Origin: Planctomycetota bacterium
GTDB lineage: Bacteria > Planctomycetota > SZUA-567 > H5-PLA8
Direction of reading: 5' to 3'
Assembly (NCBI GenBank): GCA_023150555.1
Contig: JAKLKQ010000055.1
Location: forward strand, 1-47,231
Length of the DNA stretch: 47,231 bases
Shown: positions 9,201 through 16,385 of the stretch, piece after piece
Layout: each line of letters starts with the position of its first letter
Numbering within the stretch: position 1 is the stretch's first letter
Position numbers and translations under genes: made by a program
Notes under the pieces: generated by a model
What the model saw: only the letters and a program-made list of their open reading frames with translations
What the model was told of the DNA's origin: nothing
The model's database searches: none

Positions 9201-10378
9201 CCGTTGAACTCAACGGAAAGACCGCTTGGACTTCGCGGCCCCTGCAAACAAAGGGTGATCACGAAGCATACGCCATCGACGTGACCGGCGCAAAGACCCT
9301 GAAACTCAAGGTCGACTGCAAGGGTCCGAACGACAATGCCGTTGCCGTCTGGTTCGAACCGCGGCTGCTGTTGGCCTCCGCAACGGACGCAACCAGGGAG
9401 GCCGCAAACGGCGGGTCTGCGCCCGTCTACCTGTCCGACCTCCAGGAGATTAGCGCAAGCGTAGTCGAGGGGTGGTCCTTCGGAAAAAAGGGAAAGATGG
9501 GCCACAGCAATTACACGAACGACCCGATCTCCGCGAACGGAGTGGTTTCCCCAAACGGCATAAACATGACGCCGCCGGATAAGGACAAGGCCATCGCGAC
9601 TTACGCCATCAACAAGAATTATGCCGTGTTCGAATCGCGCGTGGCCATCTGCGATACCTCGAAGGACAAAGCCAAAGGGCCCGCGATCTTTAAGGTGTAC
9701 GGCGACGACCGTCTCCTATGGCAGTCCAATCCCATTCAAATGACCAAAGTCATCGAAGACTGCAAGGTGGATGTCCGCCAAGTCACCAAACTAACGCTCG
9801 AAGTGGAATGCCTCAAAGGGAACTCGTATCTTCACGCCGTCTGGCTGGAGCCTCGGCTCCTGGAGCAGGCCGTCGCGGCCTCGCCGAACCCCGCCCCGCC
9901 GAATCCGGCACCCGCCGCCGGTCCGGCCCAGGTTTACCTCGCCGACCTTCCCGAACAGAACGCCTCCGTCGTCGCGAACTGGAAGTTCGGAAAGAAAGGC
10001 CAGACCGGCGCGCCCGCCGGAGACAAGAATGAGAAGATCCTCGTCGCCGGCTTCGAATCGCCCAATGGACTGAGTCTGCATCCCCCCAGCAACGGCAATT
10101 CGCACGTCGCCTATCATCTCGACAAGAAATACCGGACGTTCACGACCCGCGTGGGGCTGAACGACTCTTCCGCCAACAAAGCCGCTTCGCCGGTCATCTT
10201 CAAGGTCCTGGGCGATGGCAAGCTGCTGTGGCGATCAAAGTCCATCCAGAAGCTTAACAACTACGACGGATGCAACCTGAACATAAGCGGAATCGACAAG
10301 CTCGAACTGGAAGTAGAGTGCAAGGGCGACGCGAGTCGCTGCCACGCCATCTGGATCGAGCCGGTCGTCAATCGCTAG
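6251..10378 (+). CDS. Zinc-ribbon membrane protein with DNRLRE-like, PA14 and three NPCBM domains
   Basis: A 1375-residue protein with no kinase domain. A zinc ribbon (Cys6, Cys9, Cys33, Cys36) opens the protein, followed by a His/Gly linker and a membrane helix at about 106-126. The outer part contains a DNRLRE-like beta domain (about 267-472), a helical spacer, PA14 (about 727-853) and three NPCBM-type repeats (about 900-1038, 1058-1200, 1227-1375). From about residue 560 to the end of PA14 it aligns by eye with the outer half of the kinase just upstream, including a shared EIDKALNPY motif before PA14. The two genes therefore look like paralogues in which the cytoplasmic module was exchanged. 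The ATG at 6251 is 40 nt past the kinase stop. A role in binding wall or matrix glycans is inferred. Confidence 0.85.
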   Translation: MQIFYCDKCGMRIPQAQIDNGQAAHLGDEKLACPACTKQVDPRPAARPQAKSSGIRLDAIQPVKNPASSGMLVPYRRPARESGAAQDRHGGHGHGAKGADSSSSAKLYAGVGIGFFVILLGVIFASGGNKKVETDRRESADIPRAKTADAPATALAQSKGPQLLTPPARTTPDPRHEVRTVPESLPGPPLPDPQENAEPDREDLAADAFDVLKKFDGLAEDDKDGRKRKIESFLETYADTLAGARARVLLQNLEAGVSTDETEDAKEPVEVTAGKVPSTKHVKETVEADGTRVAVLALPWVDSGGTEAPDGAMKTSTTYLNVGNADMKTVTFMHFPAFPVPPRAKILEAHIQFTCKHPQRPSSNPPPAKTIEAEAADCSVKPGEMQIAGRKRTQAQVFWTPPAWSSAGERTDKQRTPDLSSLIQEVVDRPGWQAKNAILFLFSKGSRHSAYPRDLKDPARSPALTVRYREAGAVDPASTESASGPAQPAATGDAGLLQVLAVLTPELRKGEFEDAAERVNVLLKDPKFAGAAEALAREKRDLAAVLALRDATIASLNEGGKAVKLNKGKLDLDGKTVRGTDHTKVTVRVTGGLEMVVYAREFSAAEIARYAPQPRTADERRAHAYLHLATGDAAQAKAVLVEAGKNGDPGLQPYLDRLELAALDPNDLKAKAAWLGVEKHVTDGRLAEAAAELKAFQGAYGDTAFANDIAATLKARAREIDKALNPYMPGLKGEYFKNNALKPEEMLKERIDATIDFRWNNAAPMAGVPENFAARWTGFLKVPKKGTYTLAASVDDGTRLYVAGNKVIDRWTSSPEKKHEAAVDLDEGYHALKIEYFDGNSTAVCVLSWSLKDGFEEQVVPPEALWHRDESKPAAAGEANPDAGAPADALKPVTLAPGEGIFLGEIKPKSVRIGGGKYAADGTLGHSPAKISVGGVESPHGICTHPFENGASAVDYELDRPYRQFIGHVAINDNGGARVPLTFTVELNGKTAWTSRPLQTKGDHEAYAIDVTGAKTLKLKVDCKGPNDNAVAVWFEPRLLLASATDATREAANGGSAPVYLSDLQEISASVVEGWSFGKKGKMGHSNYTNDPISANGVVSPNGINMTPPDKDKAIATYAINKNYAVFESRVAICDTSKDKAKGPAIFKVYGDDRLLWQSNPIQMTKVIEDCKVDVRQVTKLTLEVECLKGNSYLHAVWLEPRLLEQAVAASPNPAPPNPAPAAGPAQVYLADLPEQNASVVANWKFGKKGQTGAPAGDKNEKILVAGFESPNGLSLHPPSNGNSHVAYHLDKKYRTFTTRVGLNDSSANKAASPVIFKVLGDGKLLWRSKSIQKLNNYDGCNLNISGIDKLELEVECKGDASRCHAIWIEPVVNR

Positions 10379-10418
10379 CAGCCCTTGCGCGCGCCTCAAC
10401 CTCCTTTAGAACCTTCCC

Positions 10419-10925
10419 ATGCCCAAGGAAATCGAACGCCGCTTCCTCGTTCGCCCGCGCGAGTTGCCCAAGGCCCTGCCGCGGGGCGGCGCCATCGTGC
10501 AGGGCTTCCTTTCGCTCACGCCCGTCGTTCGCGTGCGCCTGTGGACGCCACCCGGCGCGCGCGCGCCGAAGGCCTTCGTGACCGTCAAGGGCAAGGGCCT
10601 GCGCGTGCGCGCCGAGTTCGAATATTCGATTCCGCCCGCCGACGCCCGCGCGCTGCTGCAACTCTGCGGCGACCGCGTCATCCGCAAGACGCGCCACGTC
10701 CTCGGGCCGTGGGAGATCGACCGCTTCGCCGGGCGTCACCGCGGCCTGTGGGTCGCGGAGATCGAACTGGCGCGGTCTTCGCAAGCGCTGCCCGATCCCC
10801 TTCCGCCCTGGCTGGGGCCGGAGGTCACCGACGATCCGCGCTTCACCAACGCGCGGCTCGTGCAGGACCGCAGCCGGCCTCCCTTCTGGAAGAAAGCCAT
10901 GGCCCGTTCTGCCCGAAACGCGTAG
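10419..10925 (+). CDS. CYTH-domain protein (triphosphate tunnel metalloenzyme family)
   Basis: A 168-residue protein beginning MPKEIERRFLV, the N-terminal EIERRF signature of CYTH enzymes. Alternating charged beta strands follow (VRVRLW, AFVTVKGKG, RAEFEYSI, WEIDRFAG, VAEIELA), as expected for an eight-strand tunnel that binds triphosphate and divalent metal. Known members hydrolyse inorganic triphosphate or thiamine triphosphate, or act as class IV adenylate cyclases; short bacterial forms like this are most often triphosphatases. It lies 40 nt after the NPCBM-repeat gene and 50 nt before the membrane protease. No clear Shine-Dalgarno precedes the ATG. Confidence 0.85.
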   Translation: MPKEIERRFLVRPRELPKALPRGGAIVQGFLSLTPVVRVRLWTPPGARAPKAFVTVKGKGLRVRAEFEYSIPPADARALLQLCGDRVIRKTRHVLGPWEIDRFAGRHRGLWVAEIELARSSQALPDPLPPWLGPEVTDDPRFTNARLVQDRSRPPFWKKAMARSARNA

Positions 10926-10975
10926 CGCAGGACTCCCGGTTGGCGTAAACTGCGCCGCAAGGAGAGTCGGCCGGC

Positions 10976-11677
10976 ATGGATAATCCCGTCGTAGTGTTCT
11001 TCGTCATCCTTCTGGTGGTTTACTCCGTCACACTCCATGAACTGGGCCATGCCTTCGTGGCCACATGGTGCGGCGATCCCACGCCCGGCAAGCATGGACG
11101 CCTGACCTTCAACCCTCTCGTCCAGCTCGATCCCTTCGCTTCCGTGATTCTACCCATCTTGACCTACCTGTTCGCCGGCTTCCCGTTCGGCTGGGCTTTC
11201 TGTCCGATCGATCCGAGCAAGTTCAATCGGCCGCTCCGCGACCGGGCGTTGACGGCGTTGGCTGGGCCCACCATGAACTTTTTCATGGTAGCGGTGCTGC
11301 TCGGAATACTCTGGCTCCTTTGGTTTCTCGCCTCCCGGGGCATTGGGCCGGATCCTTGGGACAGCTACAACGGGCCGATTCTCGGCATTGCTGCGCTTTA
11401 CAATCTAATCCTGGGGGTGTTCAACCTGATTCCCCTTCCCGGCCTAGACGGCTACGACCTGTGCAGGCCCGCACTGCCCCTCGGGCTTCGCCAGCCGCTG
11501 GACGACTTTAGAAAGATGGGGCTTATGCCGCTGATGGTAGCTGTCTTTGCGGGCTCCGCGCTGCTCCGCCATATACTGCCCACCCTACTTGAATTCTTCT
11601 CATATCTTCTGCCCCCAAAGCCTGAGCCGCAATTGGCCTTCTGGAAGCAGGGCTTCGCACTACTTGGAATTATCTGA
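10976..11677 (+). CDS. Site-2 protease family (M50) membrane metallopeptidase
   Basis: A 233-residue, mostly hydrophobic protein of compact length. HELGH at residues 21-25 gives the zinc ligands His21 and His25 with Glu22 as the base. The third ligand is Asp158 in NLIPLPGLDG, and AGPTMN near residue 96 matches the conserved S2P segment. There are about five membrane helices and no PDZ domain, as in the YwhC/Rip2-like subgroup. S2P enzymes cleave substrates within the membrane. Its position between two membrane proteins carrying zinc ribbons or kinases makes one of them a candidate substrate (inference). AAGGAGAG precedes the ATG. Confidence 0.93.
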   Translation: MDNPVVVFFVILLVVYSVTLHELGHAFVATWCGDPTPGKHGRLTFNPLVQLDPFASVILPILTYLFAGFPFGWAFCPIDPSKFNRPLRDRALTALAGPTMNFFMVAVLLGILWLLWFLASRGIGPDPWDSYNGPILGIAALYNLILGVFNLIPLPGLDGYDLCRPALPLGLRQPLDDFRKMGLMPLMVAVFAGSALLRHILPTLLEFFSYLLPPKPEPQLAFWKQGFALLGII

Positions 11678-11698
11678 AACACCGCACATAATTGCTCC

Positions 11699-13387
11699 AT
11701 GGCGCTGGATGCCCAAATGCGAAACGCACGCTGCCCTTCCTGCGGGCACGCCCAGTCCCTGCCACGCGATTTCGCGGGCACGGATGCGGCGTGCTCCGCG
11801 TGCGGCACGCTCATCTCAGTGCCTTCCGCCGCGGATAACGACCGCACGGTCGACGTGCCGTCGCCGGTTCCGGCTTCCAGGGAACGCGGCGAAGCGCCGC
11901 CGCCCAAGACGCCGCCGCAGGCTCGCTCGCCGGGGCTGCCCGCGCCCGGCACCGAGGACACCGCGCCCGACCCGCTGCTGGACTCGATTCTCGGCAAGTG
12001 CCACATCCAGCGCACGCTGGGCGAAGGGGGCATGGGCGCGGTCTACCTGGGCAAGCACCTGACGCTGGACATCCCCGTTGCCGTGAAGGTCCTGCCGACG
12101 CAACTGGCCAAGCGCGACCGGGCGTTCGTCGACCGTTTCCTGCGCGAGGCCCGCACGGCGGCGCGCATCCACCATCCCAACATCGTGCAGGTGCTCGACG
12201 TCGACTTTCAAAACGGCCTCTACTTTCTGGTGATGGAGTACATCGAAGGCGAGACTGCCGGGCAGCGCCTGCGCGCGCGCGGCGTGTTGCCCGAACGCGA
12301 GGTCGTCGAGATCGGCCTCGATGTGGCTTCCGCCCTGGAGTACGCCCGGCGCAAGGGCATCATCCACCGCGACGTGAAGCCCGAGAACATCCTGATCTCG
12401 ACGGACGGCGAGGTCCGCTTGGCGGACTTGGGCCTGGCCAAGCGCGTCGCTGGGGAGGACGGCAGCGACCTGACGCTGCGCGACCAGGCGCTGGGCACGC
12501 CGTTCTACATCTCTCCCGAGCAGGCCACCAACGCGCGCGGCGCCGACCACCGCAGCGATCTGTATTCCCTCGGTGCGACGCTGTTCCATCTGGCCACCGG
12601 GCGCCCGCCCTTCCAGGGCACCAGCGCCTTCGACACCATGAACCGCCACCTGCACGAACCCGCGCCGGCCCTGCGCGCCTACCGCGCGGAGTGCAGCCTC
12701 GAACTGGCCGACGTCGTGCGCCGCCTGATGGAGAAGGACCCGGCCCAGCGCATCCAGACGGCCGGCGAACTGATCCTGATCCTGCGCGGGCTGTACGAAG
12801 TTCTGGTTCCAAAGGAGGAACGCGACGCCGCGCTGATTGGCTCGGTCTTCTCCGGCAAGACCAGCGCCCCACGGCAGCCTTCGGTGTCGCGCCCCGATGC
12901 GCTGCAGGCCAGCAGCATGAGCTACCTGCACACGGGACACACGCCCGCCGGACCTTTCCCGGCCGCGCGTGCCCGCGAGCGCACGCCGGTCGCACCACAC
13001 ACGCCGCCACCGGCCGCCCCCACGCCCCTGCCGGCCCGCCAGGGCACGACCCTGGTGGACCGCCTGCCCGCGCAGGCGGCCTACGGGCAGGCTCGCCCGC
13101 CCCGCGTTTGGCTGGTCTTCCTGCTGCTGCCGTTCCTGAACGGCCTCTCGTTTCTGTACATCGGGGCAAGCGCCAAGAAGCGCGAGTGGCTGTACTGGGG
13201 CCTGGGCCTTATGCTCTTCCACTCCCTTTTCCTGACGCTGATCACCGAGACCATGGCGCAGGTGGGGAGCGCGGTCATCTACCTCGCGGGGCTGGTGTAC
13301 GGTTTCGCGATCCGGCGCGAGGTGGACGTGCGGATCCTGGAAGCCCGCACCTGGCCCGACGAAGGCGCCGAACGGAAGGTCCCCTGA
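11699..13387 (+). CDS. Ser/Thr protein kinase with N-terminal zinc ribbon and C-terminal membrane helices (kinase 2)
   Basis: A 562-residue kinase. A zinc ribbon (Cys12, Cys15, Cys32, Cys35) precedes a PknB-like catalytic domain at about 98-365. Key residues are glycine loop GEGGMG (108-113), Lys130, HRDVKPEN (223-230), DLG in place of DFG (243-245) and SPE (272-274). A Pro/Ala-rich linker follows, and residues 470-537 form about three membrane helices, so the enzyme is anchored at its C-terminus with no large outer domain, unlike kinase 1. Its zinc ribbon is of the same general type as the one on the kinase-less paralogue. The start lies 21 nt after the S2P stop and the gene ends 10 nt before scpA, which suggests co-transcription. 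Confidence 0.93.
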   Translation: MALDAQMRNARCPSCGHAQSLPRDFAGTDAACSACGTLISVPSAADNDRTVDVPSPVPASRERGEAPPPKTPPQARSPGLPAPGTEDTAPDPLLDSILGKCHIQRTLGEGGMGAVYLGKHLTLDIPVAVKVLPTQLAKRDRAFVDRFLREARTAARIHHPNIVQVLDVDFQNGLYFLVMEYIEGETAGQRLRARGVLPEREVVEIGLDVASALEYARRKGIIHRDVKPENILISTDGEVRLADLGLAKRVAGEDGSDLTLRDQALGTPFYISPEQATNARGADHRSDLYSLGATLFHLATGRPPFQGTSAFDTMNRHLHEPAPALRAYRAECSLELADVVRRLMEKDPAQRIQTAGELILILRGLYEVLVPKEERDAALIGSVFSGKTSAPRQPSVSRPDALQASSMSYLHTGHTPAGPFPAARARERTPVAPHTPPPAAPTPLPARQGTTLVDRLPAQAAYGQARPPRVWLVFLLLPFLNGLSFLYIGASAKKREWLYWGLGLMLFHSLFLTLITETMAQVGSAVIYLAGLVYGFAIRREVDVRILEARTWPDEGAERKVP

Positions 13388-13397
13388 GGAGTCCGCC

Positions 13398-15068
13398 TTG
13401 AACGAAGACGTGCAGCCGCCCGCGCCGAACGAGCCCGACGCACCGGGAGCCCAGGAGCCCCTGGCGTCCGGCGCACCGGAGGCCGCGTCCGCCGAGCCGG
13501 CGCCAGAGGCCACGCCCGCCGAGCCGGTGCCGGAAGCCGCGCCCGCCGAGCAGGTGCCGGAGACGAACGCCGCGGCCCCGTCGATCGAGGACGCGGGCGA
13601 AGGCACCTCCGAACCCGCCGATCAGGACGGCGGCGCGCGGATGGCCGTCGGCGACCGCCCGGATTTCTCCGCGAAACTCGAAAACTTCTCCGGTCCGCTC
13701 GACCTGCTCCTGTACCTCATCAAGGAGAACGAGGTCGAGATCACCGACATCCCCATCGCGCCGATCCTGCAGCAGTACGTCGCGTACCTGGACCGCGCCG
13801 CGCAGTGGGACCTGCCGCAGGCGGGCGAGTTCCTGGTCATGGCCACGACGTTGATGGAGATCAAGAGCCGCGAACTGCTGCCCGTGCAGGAAGAGTTGGA
13901 CCCCGACGAGATCATCGAGGACCCGCGCAGCGAGCTGGTACGGCAACTGCTGCGCTACCGCCGGCTCAAGGACCAGGCCCGGGAGCTGGAACAGGCCGCC
14001 GACTTCGCCCGCCGGCAGCGCCCCCGCGGATGGTACGACGATATCCCCGAAGCGCCGGAAGAGATCGAAGCGCGCGAACAGGTCACCGTCGACTTCGACC
14101 TGTACGAACTGTACAGCGCCTTCGAGCGCCTGCAGCGCAGCGTCCTGGCTGCCGTCCCTCGCGCCGTGCATTACGAAGGCGAGACGATGGAAGAGAAGCT
14201 GGCGCGCATCGAAGGCATCCTGCAGGAACGCCCCTTCGCGCGCTTCGCCGAGTTGGTCCGGGATCCAGGCAGCCGCGCCGACATCGCGATGACCTTCGTC
14301 GCGCTGCTGGAACTGGTCCGCCGCCGCATGATCCGCCTGCTGCAGGAGCGCGACTACGAGGAACTCAGCGTAAAGGTCCAGACGCAGGAAGAGGCCGAGG
14401 CGCTGGCGCGAAACGAAGCCGCCGAAGCCGACCAGTTCGTCGACCTGGCCATGCGCGAACGCGCCGAACGCGAAGCCCGGCTGCTGGAAGCCGCGCAGGA
14501 AGCCGGCGTGGCGGTCGAGAAGCTGCCCTGGAAACAGCGGCGCGCGCTGATGGCGAAGCAGAAGTTCGAAGGCCTGGTGCGCGCGGAAGACCTGGAGGAA
14601 ATCGACGCGGAAGACGCCGAGATCGCCCGCCGCATCGACGCGATCCTGGCCGCCGCCGACGTGATCAGCCAGCGCTTCGAGGACCACCGCGCGGCACAGG
14701 GCCAGGGCGCGCCGGGCGAACCCGGCGGCGGAGAAGGCACTGACCGCCCCGTGACCGAAGACGACCTGGCGCCGGTTCCCGAAGGCCCGCCCGGCGAAGA
14801 CGGCGGCGATGCACAGACCGACGCCTTCGAGGATCCAGGCCACGACTCGCCCGAAGACGAAGCCGAACTTGAAGGCGAGGATCCGGACGGCGAGGAATCG
14901 GACGAAGAGCCCGTCGAGGAAGAGTTAGACGACCTTCCCGTGGATGAAGGCGAAGACGGCGACATCTTCCAGCCCGAAGACGACGATGGCAGCGAAGGCG
15001 GCGGCGAAAGCGACGAAGAATCGGAGTTGGAAGACGACAAGGACGACGCCGGCGCGCCGCCAGCGTAA
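13398..15068 (+). CDS. Segregation and condensation protein A with extended acidic tail
   Basis: ScpA is the kleisin subunit that bridges the SMC dimer and binds ScpB during chromosome condensation. Residues 88-340 contain the kleisin core, opening with FSGPLDLLLYLIKENEVEI and LMEIKSRELLP. Two features make the protein about twice the usual 250-280 residues. An N-terminal 80-residue Ala/Pro/Glu linker has repeated PAEPVPEAA-like units, and residues from about 478 to 556 are almost entirely Asp, Glu, Gly and Ser. The start is TTG, chosen because GAGGAG sits at 13386-13391, overlapping the kinase 2 stop. No scpB follows, although the two are often adjacent in bacteria. Confidence 0.9.
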   Translation: MNEDVQPPAPNEPDAPGAQEPLASGAPEAASAEPAPEATPAEPVPEAAPAEQVPETNAAAPSIEDAGEGTSEPADQDGGARMAVGDRPDFSAKLENFSGPLDLLLYLIKENEVEITDIPIAPILQQYVAYLDRAAQWDLPQAGEFLVMATTLMEIKSRELLPVQEELDPDEIIEDPRSELVRQLLRYRRLKDQARELEQAADFARRQRPRGWYDDIPEAPEEIEAREQVTVDFDLYELYSAFERLQRSVLAAVPRAVHYEGETMEEKLARIEGILQERPFARFAELVRDPGSRADIAMTFVALLELVRRRMIRLLQERDYEELSVKVQTQEEAEALARNEAAEADQFVDLAMRERAEREARLLEAAQEAGVAVEKLPWKQRRALMAKQKFEGLVRAEDLEEIDAEDAEIARRIDAILAAADVISQRFEDHRAAQGQGAPGEPGGGEGTDRPVTEDDLAPVPEGPPGEDGGDAQTDAFEDPGHDSPEDEAELEGEDPDGEESDEEPVEEELDDLPVDEGEDGDIFQPEDDDGSEGGGESDEESELEDDKDDAGAPPA

Positions 15069-15089
15069 CGGATTGGCCCGGAGCAGACG

Positions 15090-15653
15090 ATGGCCCGCTT
15101 GACCAAGATCTACACGCGCACCGGCGACGACGGCGTCACGGGCCTGGGCGGCGGCCAGCGCGTGCCGAAGGACTCGGAGCGCATCGAGGCCTACGGAACG
15201 GTGGACGAACTCAACAGCGTGCTGGGCGTCGCGCTGGCCTTCGGCCTTCACAAGGATCTGCAGTCGATGGGCCTGGTCATCCAGAACGATCTCTTCCACC
15301 TCGGGTCGGATCTGTGCATCCTCGAGGCCGACAAGAAGAAGATCCCCGTGCCGCAGATCGAGAAACGCCACATCACGCAACTGGAAGGCTGGATCGACCA
15401 GTTGCAGAAGTCCCTGAAGCCGCTGGACAACTTTATCCTGCCCGGAGGCAGCAAGGGCTCGGCGAACCTTCACCTGGCGCGCTGCGTCTGCCGGCGCGCC
15501 GAACGCCGCGTGCTGAGCCTGCAACGCAAGGAACCGATCGGGGCCTTCGCGGTGCCCTACCTCAACCGGCTGGGCGACCTGTTCTTCGTGATGGCACGCT
15601 ACGAGAACCTGAAGCGCAAGAAGCCCGACGTCCTCTGGGACAGCCACGCGTAA
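15090..15653 (+). CDS. Cob(I)alamin adenosyltransferase, PduO type
   Basis: A 187-residue enzyme of standard length that transfers the adenosyl group of ATP to cob(I)alamin to make coenzyme B12. Evidence is the N-terminal ATP-binding block (TRTGDDGVTGLGGGQRV, then EAYGTVDELNS) and the C-terminal signature CRRAERRVLSL. It is a cytoplasmic helical-bundle trimer in known relatives. It lies 21 nt after scpA and is the last gene of the co-directional run. No other cobalamin gene and no recognisable B12 riboswitch are present in the window, so its expression here is probably housekeeping. Confidence 0.95.
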   Translation: MARLTKIYTRTGDDGVTGLGGGQRVPKDSERIEAYGTVDELNSVLGVALAFGLHKDLQSMGLVIQNDLFHLGSDLCILEADKKKIPVPQIEKRHITQLEGWIDQLQKSLKPLDNFILPGGSKGSANLHLARCVCRRAERRVLSLQRKEPIGAFAVPYLNRLGDLFFVMARYENLKRKKPDVLWDSHA

Positions 15654-15995
15654 ATCCAACCTTGGTCCTGCATATAGCCCGGCGGGCCGACTGGCCGCAC
15701 GCATGACTTTCATCTTTTTGTAGTCATAAAAAATAAAAAGTTAAATTTTCTATTCCATGTCCCGCCTGGCGTTACAGGATTTTTGCTCGGAATATTTTGA
15801 CCCATGGTCATTCAAATACGTGCAGGGTTCAGTTGGTGGGCCAGAGATGTCGGGTAGGTGGGAAGGGCGCTTGGGTTTTTCCGTTCCTCGCCCCGCGCCC
15901 CTGCAGTTTCAGTACCCGCGGCAGGACGTCGTTTGTTGGACGGGCGAGGTCTTCGACTTTCCGCGGTTTGCCGGAGCCACGAAGTACGCAGTACC

Positions 15996-16193
15996 GCCTG
16001 TCCCGGGTTCCTCGCTTCCGGAGCGAGGGGCGCGGCGGGCAACGGCAAGCCGGGGAAAGCGGAGGCCATCCGTACGCGCGTTCAAGTCATGCTTACGACC
16101 CCGCGTGCGAAGTCTGCGCAAACAGACTTCGCACACCGTGGAAGGCCGTGCCCTTCGCCAGGATCTGTCTATAGGCGGGGGCCCGGGACAGGC
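15996..16193. repeat. Nested inverted-repeat element with internal hairpins
   Basis: GCCTGTCCCGGG at 15996-16007 is perfectly complementary to CCCGGGACAGGC at 16182-16193. Inside lie a hairpin near 16011-16027 (CTCGCT/AGCGAG) and a perfect 12-bp stem, GTGCGAAGTCTG (16105-16116) with CAGACTTCGCAC (16123-16134), closed by a 6-nt loop. There is no poly-T tail. The nesting suggests either a small non-autonomous mobile element or a folded RNA; neither is proven. Confidence 0.6.
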
Positions 16194-16202
16194 ACCGCAT
16201 TT

Positions 16203-16244
16203 CGATTGCGGATTGCGGGTTTTGGATTTTGGATTGCGGATTAG
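16203..16244. repeat. Heptad repeat array (six 7-bp units)
   Basis: Six consecutive 7-mers read CGATTGC, GGATTGC, GGGTTTT, GGATTTT, GGATTGC and GGATTAG. The consensus is close to GGATTNN. Similar words recur at five other intergenic places in the window. Confidence 0.75.
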
Positions 16245-16385
16245 AGGCGAACGATGAGATCAAATTGAAGCGTTAATCATTTCAGATTTGCGCATTGAAG
16301 ATGCACTCAATGAGCGAATCGAAAATGAACAAATGAAGAAATCCCAGGGCCGCGATTCGTTAAAGGGGAATTCCGTCCCGAGTCC

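Larger units (their letters stand above)
15654..16385. other. Non-coding region between convergent genes, rich in structure
   Basis: This 732-bp gap separates the convergent adenosyltransferase and rotamase genes. It starts with an AT-rich tract (15705-15760) containing a weak hairpin (ATGACT/AGTCAT, 15704-15728). It then holds the nested inverted repeats (15996-16193) and the heptad array (16203-16244) annotated separately. An open frame at 15757-16257 exists, but its composition is not protein-like and no known domain is visible. Confidence 0.6.

Noticed and set aside
15069..15089. Cobalamin riboswitch upstream of the adenosyltransferase
   Set aside because: Only 21 nt separate it from scpA, too short for a riboswitch, and no B12-box is visible.
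15757..16257. Possible small gene in the gap after the adenosyltransferase
   Set aside because: No ribosome binding site, no domain, and the region is made of inverted repeats and heptads.
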